Part shown: piece after piece, positions 26,366 through 36,423 of the stretch
Position numbering within the stretch: the first letter of the stretch is position 1
How the letters are laid out: every line of letters begins with the position of its first letter
Assembly: GCF_028613635.1 (NCBI RefSeq)
Contig: NZ_JAQRMY010000003.1
Location: forward strand, 632,787 to 696,786
Source: Devosia sp. ZB163
GTDB taxonomy: Bacteria; Pseudomonadota; Alphaproteobacteria; Rhizobiales; Devosiaceae
Length of the DNA stretch: 64,000 nucleotides
Reading direction: 5' to 3'
Program-made: the position numbers and the translations under genes
The notes under the pieces: generated by a model
What the model was told of the DNA's origin: nothing
What the model saw: only the letters and a program-made list of their open reading frames with translations
Database searches by the model: none

Positions 26366-26388
26366 GGTCACCAGCAGTCGATGCTGTC

Positions 26389-26545
26389 GCCTTCTCCCCT
26401 TGTGGGAGAAGGTGCCCGAAGGGCGGATGAGGGGTGCTCTCCGCGAACGCCGTCGCTCCTCGCTTCGCTCCGATCGCGCAACACTTCGTGTCGCGGACCC
26501 CTCATCCGGCGCTGCGCGCCACCTTCTCCCACAAGGGGAGAAGGC
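26389..26545. repeat. Palindromic repeat element between ydcU and ydcV
   Basis: Perfect 25-base inverted arms (26389-26413 and 26521-26545) bracket a 157-base element. Each arm is itself a hairpin around a CTTGTGG or CCACAAG core. Inner segments (GGATGAGGGG and CCCCTCATCC) are also inverted. This layout is that of a bacterial interspersed mosaic element made of two REP-like units. It interrupts an operon whose other genes nearly touch. Confidence 0.85.
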
Positions 26546-26580
26546 ATGCCCGTGGTCGTCGGCACTCGTCGGTGGCCACC

Positions 26581-27396
26581 ATGCGCCCTGACACCCCCCG
26601 CGCTCCCTGGGGCCTCAAGCTCGCCGCCGGGGCAGGGCTGTTCTTCCTGCTCGCCCCTATTGCGCTGATCTTCCTTTACGCCTTCTCGTCCGAGGAGCGG
26701 ACCTACCAGTGGCCGCCGCCGGGACTGACGCTCAAGTGGTTCGAGGTCACCTGGAACCGGCCCGACGTCTGGCAGGCGCTGACGCTCTCGGTTCAGGTTG
26801 CGGCGATCTCGACGGCAATTGCGCTGGTGCTGGGAACGCTCTGCGCCGCGGCCGTCTCCGGCTCGCGGTTCTTCGGCCGCGAGACGATCTCGCTGCTCGT
26901 CATCCTGCCCATCGCCTTGCCCGGCATCATCACCGGCATCTCGCTGCGCTCGGCCTTCAACCTGCTCGATATCCCGTTCTCATTCTGGACGATCGTGCTG
27001 GGGCACGCGACCTTCTGCATCGTGGTCGTCTACAACAACGCCGTAGCGCGTTTCCGCCGGACGTCGGGATCGATGATCGAGGCGGCGATGGACCTCGGCG
27101 CCGACAAGTTCCAGACCTTCCGCTACATCATCCTGCCCAATCTGGGCACAGCGCTGCTCGCGGGGGGCATGCTCGCCTTCGCGCTGAGCTTCGACGAGGT
27201 GATCGTCACCACCTTCACCGCCGGCCAGCAGCAGACGCTGCCGATCTGGATGCTCGAGGAACTGGTGCGCCCGCGCCAGCGCCCGGTGACCAATGTGGTC
27301 GCAATGGTGGTGGTCGTCGTGACGCTCGTGCCGATCCTGCTCGCCTTCTACCTGAGCCGGGGTGGCGAACAGTCAGTGGCGGGGATGGGGAAATGA
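26581..27396 (+). CDS. ydcV: YdcV-like polyamine ABC transporter permease
   Basis: A 271-residue permease of the PotC type with six helices. It starts [20 protein letters not shown], and the EAA loop is in [20 protein letters not shown]. It forms the membrane channel with YdcU. The frame is open upstream, but that stretch is the repeat element, so the ATG at 26581 is chosen; it has no obvious Shine-Dalgarno sequence. Being separated from ydcU by the repeat, it might be expressed at a different level. Confidence 0.92.
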   Translation: MRPDTPRAPWGLKLAAGAGLFFLLAPIALIFLYAFSSEERTYQWPPPGLTLKWFEVTWNRPDVWQALTLSVQVAAISTAIALVLGTLCAAAVSGSRFFGRETISLLVILPIALPGIITGISLRSAFNLLDIPFSFWTIVLGHATFCIVVVYNNAVARFRRTSGSMIEAAMDLGADKFQTFRYIILPNLGTALLAGGMLAFALSFDEVIVTTFTAGQQQTLPIWMLEELVRPRQRPVTNVVAMVVVVVTLVPILLAFYLSRGGEQSVAGMGK

Positions 27397-27431
27397 GGAT
27401 GAACCGGTGCGTGTGGCCCCCCACCCTTGAT

Positions 27432-27505
27432 CCCTCCCCACAAGGGGGAGGGAGACGAAAACTGCGAAGTTGGTGTGAGGGTCTCCCTCCCCCTTGTGGG
27501 GAGGG
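27432..27505. repeat. Palindromic repeat element between ydcV and patD
   Basis: Perfect 25-base inverted arms at 27432-27456 and 27481-27505 are separated by 24 bases. Each arm has a CCCTCCCCACAAGGGG-type core, related in design but not identical to the element between ydcU and ydcV. Confidence 0.85.
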
Positions 27506-27556
27506 CGGGGTGGGGGTGAGCCCCACGCACACATGTAGGGTTAGGGAGAGAGACCA

Positions 27557-28984
27557 ATGAACACCGAGATGCTGATCGGCTCGCGGTTCGAGGCGGGGAC
27601 GGAAACCGAGGAGCAGGTGCTCAATCCCAGGACCGGGGAACTGATCAAGGGGATCCCCGAGGCCTCGCAGAGCCAGATCGACGCGGCCGTCGCTGCCGCC
27701 GAGAAGGCGTTCGCGACGTGGTCGCGGACGACGCCGGGGCAGCGCTCGAGCTACCTGCTGCGGATCGCGCAGGCGATCGAGGACGATGCCGATGGGTTCG
27801 CGGCGCTGGAGGCGCTGAACTGCGGCAAGCCGATCAATGCGGTCAAGAACGACGAGATTCCGGCGATCGTCGATTGCTGGCGGTTCTTCGCCGGCGCGGT
27901 GCGCAACATGCAAGGTTCGATCGCCGGCGAATACCTGCCGGGCCACACCTCGATGGTGCGTCGCGACCCGATCGGCATCGTCGGCTCGATCGCGCCGTGG
28001 AACTACCCGCTGATGATGATGGCGTGGAAGCTGGCGCCGGCGATCGCGGGTGGCAACACGGTGGTGTTCAAGCCGTCCGAGCAGACGCCGCTGACGGCGC
28101 TGAAGCTCGCCAGGGTGTTCGCCGACGTGCTGCCCGAGGGCGTGGTCAATGTCGTTCTCGGGCGCGGGGAAAGCGTCGGCAACGCGCTGATCAACCACCC
28201 CAAGATCAACATGATCTCGATCACCGGGGACGTCGCGACCGGCAAGAAGGTGCTGCAGGCTGCGGCCAAGTCGGTAAAGCGCACGCATCTCGAGCTCGGC
28301 GGCAAGGCGCCGGTGATCGTCTATGACGATGCCGACATCGAGGCAGTGGTGAGTGGGCTCAAGGCTTTTGGCTACTACAATGCCGGGCAGGACTGCACGG
28401 CGGCCTGCCGGATCTATGCCGGCCCGAAGATCCACGACAAGCTGGTGGCCGACCTCAGTTCGGCGGTCAACTCGATCAGGTACAACCAGCAGGACGACAC
28501 GCTCAACGAGATCGGGCCCTTGATCTCGAAGCGCCAGCGCGATCGTGTCGCGAGCTTCGTCGAGCGGGCGTCGGAGCTGCCGCATATCAAGATCACGGCC
28601 GGCGGCCACATGTCCGGAGACCGGGGTTTCTTTTATGAGCCGACGGTGATCGCCGGAGCATTGCAGCAGGACGAGATCGTGCGGCGCGAGGTGTTCGGGC
28701 CGGTCGTGTCGATCACCCGCTTCACCGATCCCGAGGATGCCATCGCCTGGGCCAATGACAGCGACTATGGCCTCGCCTCATCGGTGTGGACCAAGGACGT
28801 GTCGAAGGCGATGCAGACGGCGGCGCGGCTGCAGTACGGCTGTACCTGGATCAACACCCACTTCATGCTGGTCAACGAGATGCCGCATGGCGGGCTGAAA
28901 CAGTCGGGCTACGGCAAGGACATGTCTGTCTATGCGCTGGAGGATTACACCGCCGTTCGGCACGTGATGATCAACCACGGCTGA
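27557..28984 (+). CDS. patD: Gamma-aminobutyraldehyde dehydrogenase PatD
   Basis: A 475-residue NAD(P)-dependent aldehyde dehydrogenase. It is collinear with E. coli PatD/Ydc[40 protein letters not shown] and the C-terminal [20 protein letters not shown]. The catalytic Cys280 is in GQDCTAACR and the general base Glu in LELGGKAPV. It oxidises 4-aminobutanal, formed from putrescine by transamination, to GABA. Location after ydcSTUV repeats the E. coli operon order. The ATG follows GGGAGAGAG and lies about 50 bases after a repeat element. Confidence 0.95.
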   Translation: MNTEMLIGSRFEAGTETEEQVLNPRTGELIKGIPEASQSQIDAAVAAAEKAFATWSRTTPGQRSSYLLRIAQAIEDDADGFAALEALNCGKPINAVKNDEIPAIVDCWRFFAGAVRNMQGSIAGEYLPGHTSMVRRDPIGIVGSIAPWNYPLMMMAWKLAPAIAGGNTVVFKPSEQTPLTALKLARVFADVLPEGVVNVVLGRGESVGNALINHPKINMISITGDVATGKKVLQAAAKSVKRTHLELGGKAPVIVYDDADIEAVVSGLKAFGYYNAGQDCTAACRIYAGPKIHDKLVADLSSAVNSIRYNQQDDTLNEIGPLISKRQRDRVASFVERASELPHIKITAGGHMSGDRGFFYEPTVIAGALQQDEIVRREVFGPVVSITRFTDPEDAIAWANDSDYGLASSVWTKDVSKAMQTAARLQYGCTWINTHFMLVNEMPHGGLKQSGYGKDMSVYALEDYTAVRHVMINHG

Positions 28985-29104
28985 TCCCCAGACAGCGCGC
29001 ATTCGGATTCCGGACCTTTCGCAGCGCGCTACCCTAGCGGCCCCTCTGCACTTGTGGTTTCGTCCGCTCCGGTTTTCGGGACGTGACCTTGGGTGGAGGT
29101 AACA

Positions 29105-32100
29105 TTGGCATTGTCGATCGGGCAGCGGCTGGACCGGGTGAAGGCGCGATTGGGCGAACTCTTGTTCTGGCGCGAGCGCGAGACGGTTCCGGTTGGGGGC
29201 TGGCTGTGCAACGGCGCGCCAATCGAGATCGGCGCGCCCTGGCCGAGCCGAGACGGCGTGCAGGGGTTCGCCGCAGCCGCAACGGTACCGGCTCACTGGC
29301 CGCTCAGTGAAACGCGGATTTTCCTCGATCTTGGTGGCGAGGCGCTGGCGACGCTGGTGTATGCCGACGAGAAGGTCGCCTTCGGCAACGATCCCTACCA
29401 TAAGAGATTCCCGGTCAAGGCGCGGGACTTCCGCATCGAGGCCGAGGCCGTTGCCCGTCTGCCCTTCGGCGAGCCGGTCCGCAGTCCCGTTCTGACAGGC
29501 GCGCGCCTCTACTGGCTCGACACGGCGGTGGACTCGCTTCGGGTTCGGCTGCACCTCATCCTGGAGACTTGCGACGAGCTGGAAGACCATGAGGTCACGC
29601 CGCACCTGATCGCTGCGGCAGAAGAGGCGTTCCATGCACTCGACTGGCCGTCGGGCTCGCAGGATTACGTCGCCCGCTTCGCCCCGCAGTCGGGTCAGCA
29701 GAAGATCTGGCAGCTGCCGCCGCTGAAGGACAACCCGGCGGGCCTCGACGACGAGCAGCGGGCAAGCGTCGTTGCCGCCGACAGGCAACTCGTCGCCCGG
29801 CTCAGGGAACTGCAGAAGCGCTTCCCCCAGCAGGGGCAGATCGCCCTTACCGGTCACGCCCATATCGACCTCGCATGGCTCTGGCCCTACTCGGAGACGC
29901 GCCGGAAGATGCGGCGCACCTTCTCCACGGCGGTGTCGCTGATGGAGGGCAGCAACGAGTACCTGGCCCAATCCGGTTTCCGCTTCAACCAGTCGACCGC
30001 GCACTACTATGCGCAGATCGAGGAAGACGATCCGGCGCTGTTTGCGCGCATCAAGGCGAAGGTCGCCGCGGGTAGCTGGGAGACGGTCGGCGGGATGTGG
30101 GTCGAGCCCGACACCAACATGCCGACCGGCGAGAGCCTGACGCGGCAGATCCTCTACGGCCAGCGCTACTTCCAGCAGAAGTTCGGCGTGCGCCACACCG
30201 TCTGCTGGCTGCCGGACTGCTTCGGCTTCTCGGGCGGCTTGCCGCAACTGCTCAGGCAGGGCGGGATCGACTCGTTCTTCACCATCAAGGTGAACTGGAA
30301 CGACACCAACACCATCCCGGCCGACCTGTTCTGGTGGGAGGGGATCGACGGGTCGCGCGTCCTGACCCACACGTTCGACAATCCCTGGCAGGGCTACAAC
30401 GGCGCGGTGAACGCGCTCTCGATCAACAAGACGTGGAAGAACTTCAAGCAGAAGGCCGCCCACCCGACTTCGCTGCTGGCTGTCGGCTACGGTGACGGCG
30501 GCGGCGGCGTGACGCCGGAATATGTCGTGCGTGAGATGATGCTGCGCGATTTCCCGGCCTTGCCCAAGGCGCGCTGGTCGCGGGTCGAGGACTTCTTTGC
30601 AGCGGCGCACTTGACCGGACAGCAGACGCAGCTGCCGGTCTGGCAGGGCGACATCTACCTCGAACTGCACCGGGCGACGCTCACGACGCAAAGCGCGACC
30701 AAGAAGGCGCACCGACAGGCCGAGCGCGCGCTGATCACCGCCGAGACCCTGGCATCGCTTGCGACATTGCTCGGCGGCGAGCAGCCAGAGAGCCTCGAGC
30801 ACATCTGGCGCGTGGTGCTGAAGAACGAGTTCCACGACATCCTGCCGGGCTCCTCGATCGCCGAAGTCTACGAGGATGCAGAGCGCGAACTGAACGACGC
30901 CTATGGCCGGGCCGTGGCGCGGCAGCAGATCGCCATGTCATCGATCGTCGGGCACATCCCGGACGGGGACGTCGACGACGCTGTCGTGGTGGTGAACCCC
31001 TCGCTCAGCCGCCGGCCACTCCGTGTCACGACGTCCGACGGCACGCATTTCTCGACTGCCGACGTCGTGCCACCCCTGTCGGTGAAGGTGTTCACGCGTG
31101 CCACGCTCGAACCGCTGGAGGGGCTCTCGGTCAGCGAGACGCACCTCGAGAACGCGCATATCCGGGCCGAGATCGGGGCGGATGGCACGGTGACAAGTCT
31201 CGTCCACAAGGCGACCGGGCGCGAGGCGCTCGACGGTCGCGGCAACCAGCTCTGGGTCTATCCGGGCGACAAGCCGCGCGACTGGGACGCCTGGGACATC
31301 GAGGAGGACTATGACAGGAGCGGCATCGAACTCGATGCGCCCGAGAGCATCAAGGTCACGGAGCATTCCAACACACGGGCGGCGGTTCGCGTCGTCCGCC
31401 GCTTCCGGGCCTCGAGAGTGATCCAGACCTATGTGCTCGAAGCCAACGGCACGCGGCTCGATATCGTCACGGAGATCGACTGGCACGATCGCCACTGCCT
31501 GCTGCGCACGATCACGCCCGTTTCGGTGCGCACCACGCACGCCACCTTCGAGCACGCCAATGGCGTGGTGCGGCGGACCACACACGACAACACCTCGTGG
31601 GACCAGGCGCAGTTCGAGGTGCCGGGGCATCGCTTCATCGACATGAGCGAGCCGGGCTTCGGCGTAGCGCTGCTCAACGATGCCAAGTACGGGCACAGCG
31701 CCAAGGGCAACGTGCTGGGCCTCAGCCTCGTGCGCTCGCCGGTCTATCCCGATCCGCTCGCCGACGAAGGCGGTCAGCGCTTCACCTATGCGCTCTATCC
31801 GCATGCCGGGGACTGGCACGAGGGCAGGGTGCGCGAAGAGGCCGAGGACCTGAACCAACCGATGCTGGCAGCGGTCGCGAGCGGCGTGGCAGCGGTGACG
31901 CTCACGCCCATCGGCACCGAGGGTATCCCGGCGGCGCTCTCGGGCCTCAAGGCGGCCGAGGATGGTGACGGCCTGATCCTGCGCGTCTACGAGCCGTCGG
32001 GCCGGCGTGGCGAGTTTGCTGTGACCGCGCCGTCGGGCTGGGAGGTCAGCGGCAGTCTCAACATTCTCGAAGAGCCGATGGATCGCGGCGAGGGCGCCGC

Positions 32101-32146
32101 GCTCAGGCCGTTCGAGGTGAGAAGCTGGCGGATCTCGAAGGGCTGA
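29105..32146 (+). CDS. GH38 alpha-mannosidase
   Basis: A 1013-residue glycoside hydrolase of family 38. The catalytic domain has GHAHIDLAWLWPYSE near residue 250, GGMWVEPDTNMPTGES near 330, and CWLPDCFGFSGG with the expected nucleophile Asp at about 371. The middle helical and C-terminal beta-sandwich domains follow. It releases alpha-linked mannose from oligosaccharides or glycans; with no signal peptide it should be cytoplasmic. I chose a TTG start five bases after GGAGG; an in-frame TTG at 29111 and a GTG at 29093 are alternatives. It stands alone 120 bases after patD, with no sugar transporter beside it. Confidence 0.92.
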   Translation: MALSIGQRLDRVKARLGELLFWRERETVPVGGWLCNGAPIEIGAPWPSRDGVQGFAAAATVPAHWPLSETRIFLDLGGEALATLVYADEKVAFGNDPYHKRFPVKARDFRIEAEAVARLPFGEPVRSPVLTGARLYWLDTAVDSLRVRLHLILETCDELEDHEVTPHLIAAAEEAFHALDWPSGSQDYVARFAPQSGQQKIWQLPPLKDNPAGLDDEQRASVVAADRQLVARLRELQKRFPQQGQIALTGHAHIDLAWLWPYSETRRKMRRTFSTAVSLMEGSNEYLAQSGFRFNQSTAHYYAQIEEDDPALFARIKAKVAAGSWETVGGMWVEPDTNMPTGESLTRQILYGQRYFQQKFGVRHTVCWLPDCFGFSGGLPQLLRQGGIDSFFTIKVNWNDTNTIPADLFWWEGIDGSRVLTHTFDNPWQGYNGAVNALSINKTWKNFKQKAAHPTSLLAVGYGDGGGGVTPEYVVREMMLRDFPALPKARWSRVEDFFAAAHLTGQQTQLPVWQGDIYLELHRATLTTQSATKKAHRQAERALITAETLASLATLLGGEQPESLEHIWRVVLKNEFHDILPGSSIAEVYEDAERELNDAYGRAVARQQIAMSSIVGHIPDGDVDDAVVVVNPSLSRRPLRVTTSDGTHFSTADVVPPLSVKVFTRATLEPLEGLSVSETHLENAHIRAEIGADGTVTSLVHKATGREALDGRGNQLWVYPGDKPRDWDAWDIEEDYDRSGIELDAPESIKVTEHSNTRAAVRVVRRFRASRVIQTYVLEANGTRLDIVTEIDWHDRHCLLRTITPVSVRTTHATFEHANGVVRRTTHDNTSWDQAQFEVPGHRFIDMSEPGFGVALLNDAKYGHSAKGNVLGLSLVRSPVYPDPLADEGGQRFTYALYPHAGDWHEGRVREEAEDLNQPMLAAVASGVAAVTLTPIGTEGIPAALSGLKAAEDGDGLILRVYEPSGRRGEFAVTAPSGWEVSGSLNILEEPMDRGEGAALRPFEVRSWRISKG

Positions 32147-32149
32147 GCG

Positions 32150-32986
32150 TCACCCCTTCACCACTTCGGTGTCGTCCCGGGCACCCCATTCGGCCCAGGC
32201 GCCGTCATAGAGGATGACGTCCTTCGCCCCGGCCTGCTCGAGCGCAAGCTTCAGCGTTGCAGCGGTGACGCCGGAGCCGCAGGTCGTGACGATGGGCTTG
32301 GTGAGGTCGATCCCGGCGGCGGCGAACTGGGCGCGCAGGGTTTCGGCAGGCTTGAGGCTGCCATTCGCGACGAGGGTGTCGGCGGGCGCGCTCACCGCGT
32401 TGGGCATGTGACCGGACTTGAGGCCGGGGCGCGGTTCGGGAGCTTCGGCGCGGAAGCGGGCGCCGGGGCGAGCGTCGGCGATCTGGCGGGTGCCGGAGCG
32501 CGAGAAGGCCTGCATCTGATCGAGGCTCGCGACGGCCTTGTCGTCGAAGCTGACGGTGAAGCTGGTGGCGGGTCGCGTCGCCTCGCCGGCATCGGTCGGG
32601 CGGCCCTCGGCCTTCCACCTGGGCAGGCCACCCTCGAGGATGCGAACGTCGCGGGCGCCCATGGTCTCGAAGGTCCAGCGGACGCGGGGGGCGGAGAAGA
32701 GGCCCATGCCGTCGTAGACGACGATGGTCATGTCGCTGCCGATGCCCAGTCGGCCAATCAGCTCACCAAATGCGGCCGGCTCCATCAGCATGTGCGGCAG
32801 GTTGGTGGTGAGGTCGGCGTATTTGTCGACGTCGAACCAGATGGCGCCCGGGATGTGACCGGCGAGATACTCGGCGCGCGGGTCGCGGCTGGCTGCCGGC
32901 AGGTACCAGCTGCCGTCGACCACGACGACACTGGGGTCTTCGAGATGCTCGGCGAGCCAGGCGGTAGAGACGAACGGGTCGGTCAT
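32150..32986 (-). CDS. sseA: 3-Mercaptopyruvate sulfurtransferase SseA
   Basis: A 278-residue two-domain rhodanese. The C-terminal domain carries the active-site loop TTCGSGVTAA, the CG[SA]GVT pattern of mercaptopyruvate rather than thiosulfate sulfurtransferases. The N-terminal domain (FVSTAWLAEHLEDPSVVVVDGSW) is inactive, as usual. It transfers sulfur from 3-mercaptopyruvate to cyanide or thiol acceptors. I chose the ATG at 32986, which has GAGGA six bases upstream. It is the last gene of the hydrolase/transporter operon, 32 bases after the hydrolase, and convergent with the mannosidase with a three-base gap. Confidence 0.92.
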   Translation of the reverse strand: MTDPFVSTAWLAEHLEDPSVVVVDGSWYLPAASRDPRAEYLAGHIPGAIWFDVDKYADLTTNLPHMLMEPAAFGELIGRLGIGSDMTIVVYDGMGLFSAPRVRWTFETMGARDVRILEGGLPRWKAEGRPTDAGEATRPATSFTVSFDDKAVASLDQMQAFSRSGTRQIADARPGARFRAEAPEPRPGLKSGHMPNAVSAPADTLVANGSLKPAETLRAQFAAAGIDLTKPIVTTCGSGVTAATLKLALEQAGAKDVILYDGAWAEWGARDDTEVVKG

Positions 32987-33018
32987 CGTGGTCCTCATGT
33001 TGCGCGCAACCTAGGGGC

Positions 33019-34533
33019 TCAGATGCGTCTCGTCACCACCCCATCGGGCGTGAGTTCCTTCAGCGCCAGGGTCTGGTCGAGGTGCTGCGCCCGCCAGCTC
33101 AGCAGACGTTCGGCCATCTCGATACGGATCGCGGCGTGCGCAGGGTCGCTGGCGAGGTTGCGGAAGTTGTGCGGGTCCGCCTTGAGGTCGAAGAGGAGCG
33201 GCGGCAGTTTGGCGAAGTGGACATACTTCCACCTGTCGGTACGAACCACGGCCATGTTGAGCAGGTTGGACTTGAGCTCGAACCAGTTCTCCGCGCTGCC
33301 GCGGGCGACATCCCGGAAATCGAACTCCCAGTGCACGGCATCGCGCCAGTATTCGGGCGGGCCTTCACCCCGGATCAGGGGGAGCAGCGAGCGGCCGTCG
33401 GGCTCGTGCATGGGCTCCACGTCCATGGCCTCGAGCAGCGTCGGGAAGATATCGATGGACTCGGTGAAGGTCTCGACGCGCCTGCCGCGCGCCTCCTTGG
33501 GGTGGCGCACGATCAGCGGGATGTGCTGGCTTCCGTCGAAGTAGCCTCCCTTGCCGAGCATGTGGTGGTCACCCATCATCTCGGCGTGGTCGGAGGTAAA
33601 GACGATGATCGTCTCTTCCCAGTCCCCACGCTCGCGCACGGCCTCGAAGACACGTCCGAGTTGGGCGTCCACCTCGGCGATCATGCCGTAGTAGGTCGCC
33701 TTGATCTGCCGGAGATCGCGCTCGCCCCAGAATGCAACCTTGCCCTCGGCCGCAGGAATGAAGCTGTCGCGGTTCACGGACTCGAGCATGTACTCGAGGA
33801 ACGGGTGCTGGGCCGCCTCGGCGTCCGGCGAGACGGCACGGGTCGGTGCTGTCACTTCGTCGGGAGAGAACATGGTGTTGTAGGGCGCAGGCACGATGAA
33901 CGGCGGATGCGGGCGGATGAAGGACAGGTGGGCGAACCAGTGACGCTCGCTGTCCTGCTCGGTGAGCCAGCGGATGAACTCGTTGGCGAGGAACGCGCTC
34001 TGCGTCTGGTCGGCGTCGTAGGCCGGCGGTGCGCTGGTGACCACACCAGGCGGCGCGTCGACCGGCAGATGTGCATCGTCGCTGCCCCCGAGTTCGAGGC
34101 CGTTGGAGCGCAGCCAGCTGAGCCAGGCCTTCTCGTGCTCCGGCAGCTTCACCCGGGTGGTGAATCCGGGAAGGACGCCCTCGTAGGTCGTGAGATCCGG
34201 GTCGTTCGGGTGCCGGTTGGTCGGGTCGAGCGACACGTCTGTATAGCCGAACAGGGTTGGATCGTACCCGGCGCGTCGAGCCGCCTTGGCGATGTTGTCG
34301 AAGCGGTCGGCGAGCGGGCTGCCGTTGCGGCAGACCCGGTTGTTCATCTGGTAGAGGCCGGTATAGAGCGCGGCCCGCGCCGGCGAGCAGGGCGCCGCTT
34401 GGGCGTAGTGGTTGAGGAAGGCGATGCCGTCGGCCGCCAGCGCGTCGAGGTTGGGCGTCTCCACCAGCGGATGGCCGGCGTAACCCGTGCAGTCGCCGCG
34501 CCATTGGTCGGCGGTGATGAAGAGGATGTTCAA
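33019..34533 (-). CDS. Phosphonate monoester hydrolase / sulfatase family enzyme
   Basis: A 504-residue alkaline-phosphatase-superfamily hydrolase. Metal residues lie in ITADQWRGD and FTSDHAEMMGDHHMLGKGGY. The nucleophile site is Cys49-Ser-Pro-Ala-Arg, the C-x-P-x-R motif that is converted to formylglycine. The overall sequence (RPHPPFIVPAPYN, WEFDFRDV, KYVHFAKLPPLLFDLKADPH) is closest to rhizobial phosphonate monoester hydrolases, which cleave phosphonate and phosphate esters and some sulfates. It has no signal peptide. It starts with TTG after a weak G-rich site. It lies 30 bases after an ABC ATPase gene, so it probably acts on the imported compound. Confidence 0.88.
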   Translation of the reverse strand: MNILFITADQWRGDCTGYAGHPLVETPNLDALAADGIAFLNHYAQAAPCSPARAALYTGLYQMNNRVCRNGSPLADRFDNIAKAARRAGYDPTLFGYTDVSLDPTNRHPNDPDLTTYEGVLPGFTTRVKLPEHEKAWLSWLRSNGLELGGSDDAHLPVDAPPGVVTSAPPAYDADQTQSAFLANEFIRWLTEQDSERHWFAHLSFIRPHPPFIVPAPYNTMFSPDEVTAPTRAVSPDAEAAQHPFLEYMLESVNRDSFIPAAEGKVAFWGERDLRQIKATYYGMIAEVDAQLGRVFEAVRERGDWEETIIVFTSDHAEMMGDHHMLGKGGYFDGSQHIPLIVRHPKEARGRRVETFTESIDIFPTLLEAMDVEPMHEPDGRSLLPLIRGEGPPEYWRDAVHWEFDFRDVARGSAENWFELKSNLLNMAVVRTDRWKYVHFAKLPPLLFDLKADPHNFRNLASDPAHAAIRIEMAERLLSWRAQHLDQTLALKELTPDGVVTRRI

Positions 34534-34563
34534 GTCGGCGCCCCCAAGGCGATCGTCGGCCTG

Positions 34564-35631
34564 TCAGTCTCCTAGCACCAGAACGTCGCTGGACGCGATA
34601 CCGAGGCGGACGGGCGTGCCATGCGCGGGGGGCGGGGTGCGCTGGTCGTTGAAGGTGTCGAGGCTGATGGTGTTGCCGCCGAGGTCGACCTTGAGCCGGA
34701 TGACCGAACCGAGGAATGCCACTTCCGCCACCTTGCCCTCGAGCACGATGTCGCGGGCGACGCCATTGGCGAGGGAGACTGCCTCGGGGCGCATGGTCAG
34801 GGCGACGGCATCGCCGTTGCTGGCGCTGGCGGGCAGGGCAGGGATGGCGAACGTGGCATCGCCCAGTCGTACGGTTCGGCTCGCGGCATCCGTGACGGTC
34901 GCGTTGAGAGTGTTGAGCGTGCCGACGAAGGTCGCGACGAACTTGGTCGCCGGTCGGTTGTAGATGTCGAACGGCTTGCCGAATTGCTCGACGTTGCCGG
35001 CATTGAGCACCACGATGCGATCGGAGATCGACAGCGCCTCTTCCTGGTCGTGGGTGACGAACACCGTGGTGATGCCGAGCTCGCGCTGGATCTCGCGGAT
35101 CTGCTCGCGCAGCGAGACGCGGATCTTGGCATCGAGGGCTGAGAGCGGTTCGTCGAGAAGCAGCATGCGGGGACTCGGCGCCAGGGCACGCGCAAGGGCG
35201 ACGCGCTGCTGCTGGCCGCCGGACAGTTCGAACGGGTAGCGCTTGCCGTAGCCCGAAAGCCCAATCAGCTTCAGCATCTCCTCGACGCGGTCGTCGCGCT
35301 CGGGCTTGGGCATGCCGGCGATCTTCAGCCCGAAGCCGATGTTGTCGGCGACGTTCATGTTGGGGAACAGCGCATAGGCCTGGAACACCATGCCGATCTT
35401 GCGCCTGTTCGGCGCGAGGCCGGAGATGTCGCTGCCTTCGACGACGATACGGCCGGAGTCCGGGCGTTCGAACCCGGCGATCATCCTCAGGATCGTGGTC
35501 TTGCCGCAGCCGGATGGACCCAGCAGGGTGACGAACTCACCCTTGTTGAAGCCGAGGTCGACGCCCTTGACGACGGGGTTGCCGCCGAAGCTCTTGACCA
35601 GCTTCTCGATGCGCAGGAATTCCTCGGCCAT
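34564..35631 (-). CDS. ABC transporter ATP-binding protein (ester/phosphonate-type operon)
   Basis: A 355-residue ATPase of the PotA/FbpC/PhnT-like class. It has Walker A (GPSGCGKTT), the Q-loop (MVFQAYALFPNM), signature LSGGQQQR, Walker B (MLLLDEPLSALDAK) and the switch His (THDQEEA), plus a TOBE-type C-terminal domain. It starts three bases after the second permease. It drives uptake through the two permeases upstream. The ligand is not known; see the binding protein and hydrolase. Confidence 0.92.
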   Translation of the reverse strand: MAEEFLRIEKLVKSFGGNPVVKGVDLGFNKGEFVTLLGPSGCGKTTILRMIAGFERPDSGRIVVEGSDISGLAPNRRKIGMVFQAYALFPNMNVADNIGFGLKIAGMPKPERDDRVEEMLKLIGLSGYGKRYPFELSGGQQQRVALARALAPSPRMLLLDEPLSALDAKIRVSLREQIREIQRELGITTVFVTHDQEEALSISDRIVVLNAGNVEQFGKPFDIYNRPATKFVATFVGTLNTLNATVTDAASRTVRLGDATFAIPALPASASNGDAVALTMRPEAVSLANGVARDIVLEGKVAEVAFLGSVIRLKVDLGGNTISLDTFNDQRTPPPAHGTPVRLGIASSDVLVLGD

Positions 35632-35634
35632 GGT

Positions 35635-36423
35635 CTAGTCCCTACGGGCTGTCTTGGGGGCGAAACGCGCGAGCAGCTGGATCATGCCCATGGCGCCCCA
35701 GGTGATGACGAACGAGATGACGGCGAGCGCAGCAGGCTCGAAGGCCCGGTTGGCGCCGACGTTCTGCATGTAGACGCCGAACACCTGCCGGTTGAGCAGG
35801 CTCGCGATGGTGAACTCGCCGATGACGATGGCGAGCGTCAGGAATGCGCCCGACAGCACTGCGACGATGATGTTGGGAAAGATCACCTGCACGATGATCG
35901 TCGCCTGGTTGGCGCCGAGGATGTTGGCGGCTTCGGTGAGCGTCTGCACGTCGATGGTGCGGAGCCCCGTGTCTACCGCCCGGTACATGTAGGGCAGCGC
36001 CAGCGCCACGTAGGCCAGCGTCAGGAGGATGTCGGTGCCGACGTTGGTGCCCAGCAGCGGCAGCGGCGACGAGGTGTTGTACATGCGGATGTAGCCGAAC
36101 ACCAGGATGATGGCCGGGATGATCAAAGGCAGCAGGGTGATGAACTCGATGATCGGTCGGAGGTGCGGGGCGCGCAGCCGCACGTAGTAAGCTGCCGGTA
36201 CGACGATCAGGAGGCCGACGATGATGGCGCAGATGCCGATGATCAGCGAGTAGCTGAACGAGGCCTGGAAGCGCCCGTCGGAGAACACCGAGGTATAGGC
36301 ATCGAAGGTGTAGCCCTCGCGGCGGATGCGCAGCGAGAACTCGAAGGTGGCGAGCAGCGGCAAGAGGAAATAGCCCGCGCCCAGCCCGAAGATGATCCAG
36401 CTCCAGAGCCTGCCCGACTTCAT
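35635..36423 (-). CDS. ABC transporter permease (second, PotC-like)
   Basis: A 262-residue permease with six helices. It starts MKSGRLWSWIIFGLGAGYFL and has an EAA loop in IDVQTLTEAANILGANQATI. The start overlaps the stop of the first permease by four bases (ATGA), so translation is likely coupled. The longer open frame upstream is a shadow of the first permease. Confidence 0.92.
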   Translation of the reverse strand: MKSGRLWSWIIFGLGAGYFLLPLLATFEFSLRIRREGYTFDAYTSVFSDGRFQASFSYSLIIGICAIIVGLLIVVPAAYYVRLRAPHLRPIIEFITLLPLIIPAIILVFGYIRMYNTSSPLPLLGTNVGTDILLTLAYVALALPYMYRAVDTGLRTIDVQTLTEAANILGANQATIIVQVIFPNIIVAVLSGAFLTLAIVIGEFTIASLLNRQVFGVYMQNVGANRAFEPAALAVISFVITWGAMGMIQLLARFAPKTARRD

